A stretch of DNA of 64,000 bases, taken from CADEED01 sp035525785 (GTDB taxonomy: Bacteria > Pseudomonadota > Gammaproteobacteria > Steroidobacterales > Steroidobacteraceae). Below the pieces are notes generated by a model. That model was given only the letters and a program-made list of their open reading frames with translations, had not been told where the DNA came from and searched no databases. The stretch lies in assembly GCA_035525785.1 (NCBI GenBank), contig DATLDQ010000021.1, positions 20,453-84,452 of the forward strand, read 5' to 3'. This document shows positions 40,569 to 49,617 of the stretch, piece after piece. The position numbers were made by a program, and so were the translations under genes. Position 1 is the stretch's first letter; every line of letters starts with the position of its first letter.

Positions 40569-40599
40569 AAAAGAAGAAGCCCCGGTGAACCGGGGCTTC
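40569..40599 (-). terminator. intrinsic terminator of rpoH
   Basis: On the minus strand, GAAGCCCCGG (40599-40590) pairs with CCGGGGCTTC (40585-40576) and TTCTTTT follows. It lies 28 bp after the rpoH stop. Confidence 0.82.
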
Positions 40600-40627
40600 G
40601 ACATCATCAGGCCGGACCGTGCCTCGA

Positions 40628-41509
40628 TCAGAGGCCGGACATCAGGCCACGCAGCTTCTTGATGGCATTGGCCTCGATCTGGCGAACCCGCTCGGCGGAT
40701 ACGCCGTACTTCTCGGCAAGGTCGTGCAGCGTGGCATTCGCCTCGCCGGTCCAGCGGCTCACCAGGATGTCGCGGGCGCGCGGGTCCAGGGTCTTGATGG
40801 CTGCCTGCAGGCGGTCGCCGGTGGCGTCTTCCCACTCGGCATTCTCGATCTGCAGCGCCGGGTCGGCATCGGGAGCCGGTAGATAGGCGGCGGGCGAGTA
40901 GGTCTCGTCGCCATCCTCGCTGCCACTGTCCGGAACCGGGTCGAACGCGAGATCACGCGCCGAGAGGCGCTTCTCCATCTCGGTCACTTCCTCGGGCGAA
41001 ACCTTGAGGTCGCGTGCGACGGCCTGCGTTTCCTCGGCTGTCAGCCAGGCGAGGTTTTTCTTCATCTTGCGGAGATTGAAGAACAGCTTGCGCTGCGCCT
41101 TGGTGGTCGCGACCTTGACGAGCCGCCAGTTGCGCAGCACGTATTCGTGAATTTCGGCGCGGATCCAGTGCACGGCGAACGAAACCAGGCGCACACCCAC
41201 CGTAGGGTCGAAGCGCTTTACCGCCTTCATGAGGCCGACGTTGCCTTCCTGGACGACGTCGCCCAGGGGCAGGCCGTAGCCCGAGTAGCCGCGCGCGATG
41301 TGCACGACAAAACGAAGGTGCGAGAGCACCAGCTGGCGCGCGGCCTCGAGGTCGCCGTCATTGCGGAAGCGCTTGGCAAGCTCCGATTCATCCTCGCGCG
41401 ACAGCACGGGGATGCGACTCACCTTGTCCATGTAGGCGTCGAAGCTGCCGACGGGGCCGGACAGGACGAAATCTTTGTGGCGGGCAACCAGTGCAGTGGA
41501 AGCGGTCAT
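40628..41509 (-). CDS. rpoH: RNA polymerase sigma factor RpoH (sigma-32)
   Basis: The protein has 293 aa from the ATG at 41509 with GAGGAGG upstream. Region 2 reads 'RFVVHIARGYSGYGLPLGDVVQEGNVGLMKAVKRFDPTVGVRLVSFAVHWIRAEI', and the diagnostic RpoH box 'QRKLFFNLRK' follows. Region 4 ends 'ERVRQIEANAIKKLRGLM'. RpoH directs RNA polymerase to heat-shock promoters (chaperones, proteases). It is transcribed in line after ftsY-ftsE-ftsX but has its own promoter, which is covered by a CIRCE element at 41574-41600. Confidence 0.96.
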   Translation of the reverse strand: MTASTALVARHKDFVLSGPVGSFDAYMDKVSRIPVLSREDESELAKRFRNDGDLEAARQLVLSHLRFVVHIARGYSGYGLPLGDVVQEGNVGLMKAVKRFDPTVGVRLVSFAVHWIRAEIHEYVLRNWRLVKVATTKAQRKLFFNLRKMKKNLAWLTAEETQAVARDLKVSPEEVTEMEKRLSARDLAFDPVPDSGSEDGDETYSPAAYLPAPDADPALQIENAEWEDATGDRLQAAIKTLDPRARDILVSRWTGEANATLHDLAEKYGVSAERVRQIEANAIKKLRGLMSGL

Positions 41510-41570
41510 CTCTACGAACCTCCTCAACGGACTTGCTCATCACCGGTAAGGCATATCTCTATGAGCCGGG

Positions 41571-41600
41571 ATATTAGCAGTCGGGCAATTAGAGTGCTAA
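41571..41600 (-). promoter_or_regulatory. rpoH promoter overlapped by a CIRCE (HrcA) operator
   Basis: Read on the plus strand, TTAGCAGTC (41574-41582), nine bases, and GAGTGCTAA (41592-41600) match the CIRCE consensus (TTAGCACTC-N9-GAGTGCTAA) with one mismatch. On the minus strand TTAGCA (41600-41595) and TAATAT (41576-41571), 18 bp apart, form a sigma-70 promoter for rpoH, starting near 41564. HrcA bound here would block it. Confidence 0.75.
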
Positions 41601-41669
41601 AGGCCCCCACAGTTCCATCCCTCCGATGAGGGACCAGAACCATAAGTTATTGAATCAGAAGAGATCGGC

Positions 41670-42596
41670 TTAGGCTCGAGGCTCGATCGACCGTAGGTGC
41701 CGGCCCGTGGAGATCAGCGCCCCGAGCCAGCCGAGCCCCGCACCCACCGCGATGAGCAATCCGAAGCCTCGGGAGCCCAATCCCTCCATCAGGAAGCGGC
41801 CGCCGTACTGCGCCGAGAGGTCGCCGACCGCCTGGTCGAGGTAAGCAATGCCGCCCATGAGGATCAGGGCCGCCAGGAGGGCGCCCCCCAGGCCATAAAA
41901 GAGCCCGGTGTAGAGGAACGGGCGCCGGACGAACGCGTTGGACCCGCCCACGAGCTTGGTCACTTCGATCTCGGGGCGTCGATGCTGGATCTCGAGCCGG
42001 ATGGTATTGCCAATGACGGCCAGTACCCCCAGGCCCAGGACGGCGACAATCACCCAGAATGCCCGCCGCAGCACATCGAGCAGCGAGTGCAGGCGTCGAA
42101 CCCAATCCAGGTCGAGCTGCACGAGCTCGACCTCCGGAAACGCCGCGAAATAGCGGCGCAGGTTTTCCACCTCGGCAGGCCCGCTGGCGCCCTGGCGCGG
42201 ACGCACGACCAGATGATGCGGCAGCGGATTGTCGGCCAGCGCGGAAAGCGCATCACCGAAGCCCGACGCCTGCTTGAATTCTTCCAGCGCCTCGTCGGCG
42301 GTGGTCACCGAAATGGATTCGACGCCAGGCCGCTCGCGCGCGCTCTTGGCGACCTGCTGTACGCGTTCGAGAGGCGTGCCGAGCTTGAAGTGCACGGTGA
42401 AATCGAGCGCATTGCCGAGATCGCCGGCCGCCGAACGGAGGTTGTTCACGACCAAGCCGAGCCCTGCCGGCAGCGCGAGCGCCACGCCGATGACGGTCAG
42501 CGTCAACATGGTGGCGAGTGGCGAGCGCATCAGGCGGCCCAGCGCGCCGAACAGCGCCTGCAGATGCCGGGTGCCGTACGAAGAAACGAGGCTCAT
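41670..42596 (-). CDS. ftsX: cell-division ABC transporter permease FtsX
   Basis: The protein has 308 aa. Four membrane helices (about residues 30-50, 175-200, 230-255, 280-300) with a large periplasmic domain between the first two, as in FtsX. The segment 'IRLEIQHRRPEIEVTKLVGGSNAFVRRPFLYTGLFYGLGGA' is a family signature. With FtsE it forms an ABC complex that activates cell-wall amidases at the septum. Its ATG overlaps the ftsE stop (ATGA), so both are co-translated. Confidence 0.95.
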   Translation of the reverse strand: MSLVSSYGTRHLQALFGALGRLMRSPLATMLTLTVIGVALALPAGLGLVVNNLRSAAGDLGNALDFTVHFKLGTPLERVQQVAKSARERPGVESISVTTADEALEEFKQASGFGDALSALADNPLPHHLVVRPRQGASGPAEVENLRRYFAAFPEVELVQLDLDWVRRLHSLLDVLRRAFWVIVAVLGLGVLAVIGNTIRLEIQHRRPEIEVTKLVGGSNAFVRRPFLYTGLFYGLGGALLAALILMGGIAYLDQAVGDLSAQYGGRFLMEGLGSRGFGLLIAVGAGLGWLGALISTGRHLRSIEPRA

Positions 42597-43327
42597 TTCA
42601 CACTGATGTTCGGCAGCTCGCCGAGCTTGGGGCCGGTCGCCGTCATGCGCGCGTGGTGACCGGCGCGGTAGCTGTCCGCACCGATGCGGCCGGCGTCGAG
42701 CACGATTTCCCTCTGCCCGAATTGCTCCACCAGGTGTGGATCGTGCGACGCGATGATCACGGTGACTCCCACTTCCTGAAAGCGCTTGAACACCTTCATG
42801 ACCTCGGCGGCGAGGCCGGGATCGAGGTTGCCGGTGGGCTCGTCCGCGATGAGCAATTGCGGCTTGCTGATCACCGCGCGCGCAATGCCTACGCGCTGCT
42901 GCTCGCCCACCGAGAGCTCGAGCGGCGAAGACCGTTCACGGCCCAGGAGGCCCACCTGGTCGAGCGCGGCGCGCACGCGGCGATCCACTTCCTTGAGCGG
43001 GGTGCCGGCGACGATGAGAGGCAGCGCGACGTTGTCGTAGATCGGCCGGTCGAGCAACAGCTTGTGATCCTGAAACACCACACCTATGGCGCGGCGGAAT
43101 GCCGGGATCTTGCCCGCGCGGAGCTTGCCGGTGTCCTGTCCGTTGACCGTGACGGTGCCACGGCTCGGCCGTTCGAGCAGCGCGATCAGCTTGAGGACAC
43201 TGCTCTTGCCCGCGCCCGATCGGCCCGTGAGAAACACGAACTCGCCGGGCTGGATCTGGAACGTGACGCCAGCCAGGGCTTCGCGGCCGTTGGGATAGCG
43301 CTTGGCGACATTGTCGAACGTGATCAT
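42593..43327 (-). CDS. ftsE: cell-division ATP-binding protein FtsE
   Basis: The protein has 244 aa. It carries the Walker A motif 'GRSGAGKSS', the Q-loop 'GVVFQDHKLLLDRPIYDNVALPL', the signature 'LSVGEQQRVGIARA' and Walker B 'LLIADEPTGNLDPG', as in FtsE. It is the ATPase of the FtsEX septal complex. About 25 C-terminal residues exceed the usual FtsE length of 222. It lies 12 bp after ftsY and overlaps ftsX. Confidence 0.96.
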   Translation of the reverse strand: MITFDNVAKRYPNGREALAGVTFQIQPGEFVFLTGRSGAGKSSVLKLIALLERPSRGTVTVNGQDTGKLRAGKIPAFRRAIGVVFQDHKLLLDRPIYDNVALPLIVAGTPLKEVDRRVRAALDQVGLLGRERSSPLELSVGEQQRVGIARAVISKPQLLIADEPTGNLDPGLAAEVMKVFKRFQEVGVTVIIASHDPHLVEQFGQREIVLDAGRIGADSYRAGHHARMTATGPKLGELPNISVK

Positions 43328-43339
43328 TCGCGCGCGATT

Positions 43340-44287
43340 CTAGCCCGCGGCGAGGCTGTTGCCGGAGACCAGCGCGGTAGCGAAGGCCCGCGCGTCGAAT
43401 TCGCCGAAATCCTCGGCTTGCTCGCCCAGCCCGATGAAGCGGATGGGCAGGTTCAACTTGCGCGCGATCGCGATCACGATGCCGCCCTTGGCGGTGCCAT
43501 CGAGCTTGGTGAGCACCAACCCGGTGACGCCGACTGCTTCATGGAATTGCTGGGCCTGGGTGAGCGCATTCTGTCCCTGGTTGGCGTCGAGCACTAACAA
43601 GACCTCGTGCGGCGCCGTGGGTTCCACGCGCTTGATCACGCGGTGCACCTTTTTCAATTCGTCCATGAGATGCGACTGGCTGTGCAACCGCCCGGCGGTG
43701 TCGATGATGACGACGTCCGCCTTGCGCGAGCGCGCGGCCGTGACCGCGTCGAAAACGACGGCACCGGGATCGGCGCCCGCCTGCTGCTGGATGATGTCCG
43801 CCTTGGCGCGCTGTGCCCAGACGCCGAGTTGTTCGATGGCTGCCGCGCGAAACGTGTCGCCGGCCGCGAGCATCACCTGCTTGCGCGCGTCGGCGAACCG
43901 GCGCGCCAGCTTGCCGATGGTGGTGGTCTTGCCCGAGCCGTTCACGCCGATGACGAGCAGCACGAAGGGCTTGTGCGTCCCGATGTCGAGCGGCTGCTGT
44001 GAGGGCAACAGTATCTGCGTGATCGAGTCGGTCAACGCGGCGATGAGTTTGTCGACGTCGTCGAGCTCTTTGCGCGCCACTTTCTTCCGCAGCTCGTCGA
44101 GGATCTGTTCGGTGGCTTCGACACCCACGTCGGCCGTGAGCAACCGGGTTTCGAGCTCATCGAGGACCTCGGCGTCGATCTTCCGGCCCGGAACCAGGTT
44201 GGCCAGGTCGTACGAAAGCCAGGAACCAGGCCGGTTGAGCTTGGCGCGCATGCGCGCGAAGAAAGAGGGTTGCTTGGCTTCAGCCAA
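43340..44287 (-). CDS. ftsY: signal recognition particle receptor FtsY
   Basis: The protein has 315 aa from a TTG at 44287, chosen because GCGGAG lies 7 nt upstream; a GTG at 44323 would sit in the loop of the preceding terminator. It has the NG domain only: helical N part, then GTPase motifs 'GVNGSGKTTTIGKLA', 'DTFRAAA', 'IIDTAGRLH' and 'TKLDGTAKGG'. The acidic A domain of E. coli FtsY is absent. FtsY docks SRP-bound ribosomes to the membrane. It leads the ftsY-ftsE-ftsX cluster. Confidence 0.95.
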   Translation of the reverse strand: MAEAKQPSFFARMRAKLNRPGSWLSYDLANLVPGRKIDAEVLDELETRLLTADVGVEATEQILDELRKKVARKELDDVDKLIAALTDSITQILLPSQQPLDIGTHKPFVLLVIGVNGSGKTTTIGKLARRFADARKQVMLAAGDTFRAAAIEQLGVWAQRAKADIIQQQAGADPGAVVFDAVTAARSRKADVVIIDTAGRLHSQSHLMDELKKVHRVIKRVEPTAPHEVLLVLDANQGQNALTQAQQFHEAVGVTGLVLTKLDGTAKGGIVIAIARKLNLPIRFIGLGEQAEDFGEFDARAFATALVSGNSLAAG

Positions 44288-44298
44288 AATCGTCTCCG

Positions 44299-44333
44299 CA
44301 AATGAAAAGGGCGGTCCGAGCACCGGACCGCCC
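44299..44333 (-). terminator. intrinsic terminator of the lipase gene
   Basis: On the minus strand, GGGCGGTCCG (44333-44324) pairs with CGGACCGCCC (44318-44309), followed by TTTTCATTT. It lies between the lipase stop (44356) and the ftsY start, separating the two units. Confidence 0.8.
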
Positions 44334-44355
44334 CCTGTCTCGATTGGCTCGTAGT

Positions 44356-46575
44356 CTAAGGCTGAACGACGCTCGTGTCGGTGATGGCGATGACCGGCGT
44401 ACCCGCACCCGCGGGCGGATTGCCGCTCACCGTGAACGTGATGGCTTCTCTCTGCATTTCCACCGTGGTGGGTCCGTGGGCCGCGGGCGACAGCAGCGAC
44501 CCGTGATCGCCATTCACGAAGTTCACGTACCCGGAGCCGGGGTTGATGCCGCTTGACCGGCGCGGGAAAGAGACGCCAGCACCCTGAAGCGCCGTGATGA
44601 GGCGCTGCGTAGCCGTGTTCGGGATCACCTGGTCCGGGTTCGGCGGCGGCGGAGTGCCTCCCACCACCTGCGACATGTAGATAGCGCGTCCGGTCGCGGT
44701 GGTGGTCACGTAGTTGAGCGAGTCGCCCGCATCGACGATGGCCTGCGCGTCACGGAAGAACTGGTTGTACAGCGTGGTGCCGGCGATGAGTCCCTGCGCC
44801 TGCAGCCCCGCGTTGATGCGTGGTCCGAAGCTCGCCGAGTCACGCAGCAGCTCCGCGACGCCACCGCCCGGAACGGAGAACGCCATGGTCTTCACCAGCG
44901 CCGGGTTCGGAAGCGAGGCGCCATAGACGATGCCGGTGATGCTGCCCAGTGACATGCCGACGAACGCGATGCGATTCGGATTGATGTCCGGCGTGGCGGC
45001 ATTGCTGTCGAGGTCGAGCGTGGGCAGCGCGCGGGTCAACGCGAGCAGATTCACGGCCGCCTGCCGCAGGTTGTCGCGGCTGGCGAGCGGGAAGGTGAGG
45101 TTGATGAAATGCGTGCCGGACGGGTCGATGAGGCTGTCCTGGCCCGCCGCCCCCGTCGCGTTCACGACCAGGTCGAGATTGAAGGTCTGCTCATTTGCGG
45201 CCTGGTACAGCCCCACGAGACTCGTGTCGGTGACGCCATGCAGCGGCAGATCGATCGACGCCACCGCCCAACCCTGCGCCGCGAAATTCGCGGCGATAGC
45301 CGCCGCCTGGGTGCGGTTGCCCGTGATGCCGTGCTGGAAGATGACTACCGGCCAGCCTTCCGCCGGCTTGGTGCCGGCTCCGGACGCCGCGTTCGGGATC
45401 GTCAGGAGCAACGGAATGGGCTTGTTCGCGACCAGCGCCGGGATGGGATTGAAGCGCGTGAGGTTGCGTTCATTGGTGGGGTCGGTGAGCGGCGCGGGCG
45501 GTGCCGATGCCGCCGTCCAGGAACGGCGCAACACGTTGGAGTCGGTACTGATGCCGCCCGGAGCCTGCGCCGTCGGGATGTATGAGTAGTAAGGCACCGT
45601 CACGGTGCCGACGCGCACATCCGCAACGGGTGGCAACGCGGAAATGAGGTTGGTCACCGTGCCGATCGGCGCACCCACGCTGATCGCCGGCGGCGGCGAC
45701 AGATAGGTCAGCTGGCCCAGGATGCGCATGGTGTCGCGCGTGGCCTGCGTGCTGAAGTGGAACGAGACGATCACGTTGGCCGGATTCACCGCGGCGGCGC
45801 CGAGCGCGGGATTGGCGGCGACCGCGAAGTGCGACGCGGTGAAACCGCACGCGCCTTGCATGGGCGTGCCAGTCAAGGTCGCGCAATTCGCGGGGTTCAC
45901 GGTGGGGCCCAGCGCGGTCTTGATGCTCGCGTAATCGCGATCAGCCGTCGCCGCGGCGCCGTTCGCCATGGTGATGCCGTTGGTCAGCACCACGAGGTAG
46001 CCCGTCGCGGGCGGCACCGGATCGGACGGCAGCAGCGGGCCGGACGAGGGAGTGAGCGGACGCAGCGGGCGGATCTCCAGGATCGTCGGTCCGATGCCGG
46101 TGTCCGTCGCGACGCCGGCGGTGTAGTCGGTGCCGAAGGTGAGGACTCGCGTGAAACCCGAGACCGCCTTGTTAGTGTTGCTCACCGTCACCTGGTAGAC
46201 GCGCACCGTCGCCGCGGTCAGCGAGGCCGGATTCAGCGGACCACCGAAGGTCACGCGCATCGGCGCGGTGGTGGACCAGCCGTCGAGCGCGTTGAGACCT
46301 ACCTGCTGCGGAATGAGTCCGTTCGCCGGTTGGATGTTGATCGTGCCGTCGGTGGTACCGGAGAAATAGAGATCGTTCGGAAAAGGGAAGATGCCCTGCG
46401 CGGGCTGAAACCGCGCAGCGGTGGCGGCGGATAGCGTCGGAGCAGTCTCGCCACCAGGATTGCCATTGCCGGCGGTCGGAGTGGTCGGACCTACGTCGGG
46501 CGTGTTGTCCACCGAGCTGGAGCAACCGGCCGTGACGATGGCAGCCAGTGTGACGGCTGCGAGTAGCCTCTTCAT
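44356..46575 (-). CDS. lipoprotein lipase of the Pla-1/cef family
   Basis: The protein has 739 aa. The N-terminus is a lipoprotein signal ('LAAIVTAGCSSS'). A region of about 280 residues with Ig-like or big-domain features precedes an alpha/beta hydrolase with nucleophile elbow 'VGMSLGSITG', 'QHGITGN' as the oxyanion region, and a C-terminal 'VNGDHGSLL' holding the His. The layout is that of the extracellular lipase family Pla-1/cef. It should act on lipids or esters at the cell surface. Its terminator lies just before ftsY. Confidence 0.85.
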   Translation of the reverse strand: MKRLLAAVTLAAIVTAGCSSSVDNTPDVGPTTPTAGNGNPGGETAPTLSAATAARFQPAQGIFPFPNDLYFSGTTDGTINIQPANGLIPQQVGLNALDGWSTTAPMRVTFGGPLNPASLTAATVRVYQVTVSNTNKAVSGFTRVLTFGTDYTAGVATDTGIGPTILEIRPLRPLTPSSGPLLPSDPVPPATGYLVVLTNGITMANGAAATADRDYASIKTALGPTVNPANCATLTGTPMQGACGFTASHFAVAANPALGAAAVNPANVIVSFHFSTQATRDTMRILGQLTYLSPPPAISVGAPIGTVTNLISALPPVADVRVGTVTVPYYSYIPTAQAPGGISTDSNVLRRSWTAASAPPAPLTDPTNERNLTRFNPIPALVANKPIPLLLTIPNAASGAGTKPAEGWPVVIFQHGITGNRTQAAAIAANFAAQGWAVASIDLPLHGVTDTSLVGLYQAANEQTFNLDLVVNATGAAGQDSLIDPSGTHFINLTFPLASRDNLRQAAVNLLALTRALPTLDLDSNAATPDINPNRIAFVGMSLGSITGIVYGASLPNPALVKTMAFSVPGGGVAELLRDSASFGPRINAGLQAQGLIAGTTLYNQFFRDAQAIVDAGDSLNYVTTTATGRAIYMSQVVGGTPPPPNPDQVIPNTATQRLITALQGAGVSFPRRSSGINPGSGYVNFVNGDHGSLLSPAAHGPTTVEMQREAITFTVSGNPPAGAGTPVIAITDTSVVQP

Positions 46576-46689
46576 GCGTTCACTCCTCGGAATTCTTTTG
46601 ACGAACAGCGCGGTCGCATTCCCCGTCGTTCAGAACGATGCGCCGAACTTGTGATGTTGGGGCAGTAGGTTACGCTTGGGCCCCAAAAG

Positions 46690-47379
46690 GTGGCAAGCCA
46701 CGCGGCGCGGGCGAAATCGTTGGCGAAGGTGAAAAACGGCGGGAAAAGTCGCGCGCCCACAGCTCACTCCGAGGGTCCTGATGCGCGCAAGCATGATGCA
46801 CCGGTTGGTGCACGAGCCGCCGTCGCCGGGCCGCGCATCCTGCGCATCATTGGCGGACGCCATCGGGGCAGACGGCTGCGATTTCCCGCGGGAGTCGAGA
46901 TTCGTCCCACGCCAGACCGGGTGCGGGAAACCCTGTTCAACTGGTTGCAGCCGCGCATGGATGGCGCGCGCGTGCTCGATCTTTTCGCGGGCAGTGGTGC
47001 GCTCGGGCTCGAAGCGCTGTCGCGCGGCGCCGGGCAGGTCACCTTCGTGGAACGCGATCGCCGGGCTGCCGCGGCCATCAGCCAACTGTTGGCGGAATGG
47101 CGCGAGGTCGCGGGCACCGTGGTCTGCGCCGACGCGCTGGGCTGGCTCGAGTCCGCCGCGTCACCGCCGTTCGACATCGTGTTCCTGGACCCTCCCTACG
47201 ATGCCGCTCTGCTGGGTGACGCCGCCGTCGCGCTCGCGGCGCGGGGCCTGCTCGCGAGCGACGCCCGTGTCTACCTGGAAAGGCGCGCGAGCGATGTTCC
47301 GGCAGCGCTACCTGACGGTTGGCGCGAGTTGCGGGCGGGGCGGGCAGGTGAGGTCGGGTATCATCTCTTCTCTGTATGA
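46690..47379 (+). CDS. rsmD: 16S rRNA (guanine966-N2)-methyltransferase RsmD
   Basis: The protein has 229 aa from a GTG at 46690; a later GTG at 46729 is also possible, because the first 50 residues are basic and low in complexity. The core begins 'RIIGGRHRGRRLRFP...RPTPDRVRETLFNWLQP', then motif I 'VLDLFAGSGALGLEALSRGA' and motif IV 'DIVFLDPPYD', as in RsmD, which methylates G966 of 16S rRNA. Its stop overlaps the ATG of coaD, a standard pairing. Confidence 0.92.
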   Translation: MASHAARAKSLAKVKNGGKSRAPTAHSEGPDARKHDAPVGARAAVAGPRILRIIGGRHRGRRLRFPAGVEIRPTPDRVRETLFNWLQPRMDGARVLDLFAGSGALGLEALSRGAGQVTFVERDRRAAAAISQLLAEWREVAGTVVCADALGWLESAASPPFDIVFLDPPYDAALLGDAAVALAARGLLASDARVYLERRASDVPAALPDGWRELRAGRAGEVGYHLFSV

Positions 47380-47858
47380 AACGCACCGCCGTCTACCCCG
47401 GAACATTCGACCCCATCACCAATGGACACCAGGACCTGGTGCGCCGAGCCGCTTCCGTCTTCGATCGCGTGATCGTCGCGATCGCCTCGAACCCTAACAA
47501 GGCGCCGATGTTCGACCTCGAGAAGCGCGTGGCAATGGCCCGCGAGGTCCTGTCCGACATCGGCAACGTCGAAGTCATGGGCTATTCCGGACTCACCGTC
47601 GACTTCGCCCGACAACACGATGTGCAGGTGGTGGTGCGCGGATTGCGCGCGGTGTCCGATTTCGAGTTCGAGTTCCAGCTTGCGAACATGAGCCGGCACC
47701 TCTCGCGCGAGCTCGAGACCGTGTTCCTCACGCCGCAGGAGCAGTTCACCTTCATCTCGTCGACGCTGGTGCGCGAGATCGCGGTCCTCGGCGGGGATGT
47801 GAAGGAGTTCGTGCACCCGCTCGTTGCCGCCGAACTCAGAAAGATGAAGCGGGTCTGA
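47376..47858 (+). CDS. coaD: phosphopantetheine adenylyltransferase
   Basis: The protein has 160 aa. It opens 'RTAVYPGTFDPITNGHQDLVRRA', the nucleotidyl-transferase T/HxGH motif, and ends with 'FISSTLVREIAVLGGDVKEFVHPLV', typical for CoaD. It makes dephospho-CoA from phosphopantetheine and ATP, the fourth step of CoA synthesis. It is co-translated with rsmD by ATGA overlap. The coaBC gene for earlier steps lies 5 kb to the right. Confidence 0.97.
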   Translation: MKRTAVYPGTFDPITNGHQDLVRRAASVFDRVIVAIASNPNKAPMFDLEKRVAMAREVLSDIGNVEVMGYSGLTVDFARQHDVQVVVRGLRAVSDFEFEFQLANMSRHLSRELETVFLTPQEQFTFISSTLVREIAVLGGDVKEFVHPLVAAELRKMKRV

Positions 47859-47863
47859 ACGGG

Positions 47864-49564
47864 ATGCTCTTCAAACGCGCCGAGCGCGGCTTCCTGCTGC
47901 TGCTGATCTGCTTCGCCTTGCCGCTGCAAGCGGCGACGCAGGTGTCGAGCATTCCCAAGGCGGGGCCGGGCCAGGCGGCGATCGCCAGCGCCTATCCACT
48001 GGCGAGCGACGCGGGCAAGGAGATCCTCGCGAAGGGCGGCAACGCCTTCGATGCCGCGGTCGCGGTGGCAGCGGCGCTGGCGGTCGTGGAGCCCTCGAGC
48101 TCGGGTCTCGGCGGCGGCGGGTTTTTCCTGCTGCGCCGCGCGAGCGACGGCCGCGAGGTCATGCTCGACTTGCGCGAGATGGCTCCCGGCGCCGCGTCGC
48201 GCGACATGTACCTCGACAAGGATGGCAACGTGGTGCCTGGCCTGTCGCGCGATTCCGCGCTAGCGGCGGGCATCCCGGGCGAGCCCGCGGGGCTCGTCCA
48301 CCTCGCCAGGAAGTTCGGCAAGCTGCCGTTGAGCGTGAGCCTGCAGCCCGCCATCAAGCTGGCGCGCGAAGGTTTCCCGCTGTACGGCCGCCTGCGCGGC
48401 GGCATGGAGTTCAAGAAAAACGCCTTCCTCAAGACGCCCGATGCCGCGAAGGTGTTCCTCGTGAATGGGGAAGTGCCGGCGCTCGGTTACGTGATCAAAC
48501 AACCCGATCTCGCCGACAGCTTTGAAATGCTCGGCAAGCAGGGCGCAGACGGATTCTACAAAGGCGCATTCGCACGCAAGCTCGTCGAGGGGGTGCGTAC
48601 GCTCGGCGGCAATTGGACGCTCGAGGATCTCGCCAACTACAAGGTGGTGGAACGTGAGCCCGTGGTCGGTCACTACCGCGGCGCGCGCATCGTCTCGGGT
48701 TCGCCGCCGGCGTCGGGCGGTGTGGCGCTGATCGACGCGCTCAACATCCTCGAGGGCTATGACCTCGCTGGCCTCGACAAGGTGACGAGGACACACCTGA
48801 TCGTCGAAGCCATGCGCCGCGTGCATCGCGACCGCGCCGTGTATCTCGGCGACCCCGATTTCGTCGAAGTGCCGGTGGCGAGACTCATCGACCCCAACTA
48901 CGCGGCGGGCCAGCGCGCGTCCATCAGAATGGATCGCGCCACACCCAGCGCCATGCTGCCCGGCGTCGACTCGCCGAGCCCCGGCCCTTCGACCACGCAT
49001 TTCTCGGTGATCGACGCCAAGGGCAACATGGTGGCCGCCACCATCACGCTCAACTTCTTCTTCGGATCCGGCCTCATGGTGCCCGGCACCGGGATACTGC
49101 TGAACAACCAGATGGACGATTTCTCGTCGAAGCCTGGCGTGCCCAATGGCTTTCAGCTCATCGGTGGCGATGCGAATGCGATCGCCGCGAAGAAGCGTCC
49201 GCTGTCCTCATCGACGCCCACCTTCGTGGAGGGGCCGAAGGGACTCATGATCCTGGGCTCGCCGGGCGGAAGCTACATCCCTGGAATGGTGATCCAGGGC
49301 ACCATCAATTTCATGGAAGGAAGGAGCGCGCGGGAAGTCGTCAGCGCCCCGCGCTTCCATCACCAGTTCTCACCAGACGTGCTGCAGTTCGAGAGCGACG
49401 CGCTCGACGCGGATGAGCGAAAGGCGCTCGAACAGCGTGGCCACACGCTGCGCGAAGGCTCGCGCAAATGGGGCAACATGCAAGTGGTCGTCTGGGACTA
49501 TGCGTCCGGCAAGGTCGAAGCCGCGAGCGATCCGCGCGGCGAGGGCGTTGGCCTGGTCTATTAG
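47864..49564 (+). CDS. ggt: gamma-glutamyltransferase
   Basis: The protein has 566 aa. A signal peptide covers about 27 residues. The large subunit has 'SDAGKEILAKGGNAFDAAVAVAAALAVVEPSSSGLGGGGFFLL', and the self-cleavage site with the nucleophile Thr377 is in 'GPSTTHFSVIDAKGNMVAATITLNFFFGSG'. Then follow 'LLNNQMDDF' and 'PLSSSTPTFVEGPKG...GSPGGSYIPGMV'. The enzyme hydrolyses or transfers the gamma-glutamyl group of glutathione in the periplasm. It starts 5 bp after coaD. Confidence 0.95.
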   Translation: MLFKRAERGFLLLLICFALPLQAATQVSSIPKAGPGQAAIASAYPLASDAGKEILAKGGNAFDAAVAVAAALAVVEPSSSGLGGGGFFLLRRASDGREVMLDLREMAPGAASRDMYLDKDGNVVPGLSRDSALAAGIPGEPAGLVHLARKFGKLPLSVSLQPAIKLAREGFPLYGRLRGGMEFKKNAFLKTPDAAKVFLVNGEVPALGYVIKQPDLADSFEMLGKQGADGFYKGAFARKLVEGVRTLGGNWTLEDLANYKVVEREPVVGHYRGARIVSGSPPASGGVALIDALNILEGYDLAGLDKVTRTHLIVEAMRRVHRDRAVYLGDPDFVEVPVARLIDPNYAAGQRASIRMDRATPSAMLPGVDSPSPGPSTTHFSVIDAKGNMVAATITLNFFFGSGLMVPGTGILLNNQMDDFSSKPGVPNGFQLIGGDANAIAAKKRPLSSSTPTFVEGPKGLMILGSPGGSYIPGMVIQGTINFMEGRSAREVVSAPRFHHQFSPDVLQFESDALDADERKALEQRGHTLREGSRKWGNMQVVVWDYASGKVEAASDPRGEGVGLVY

Positions 49565-49617
49565 GCGCACTTCAGGTGGCTCCCGGAGCCGCCGTTCCGG
49601 GCCTCGTTTTCAGACCG

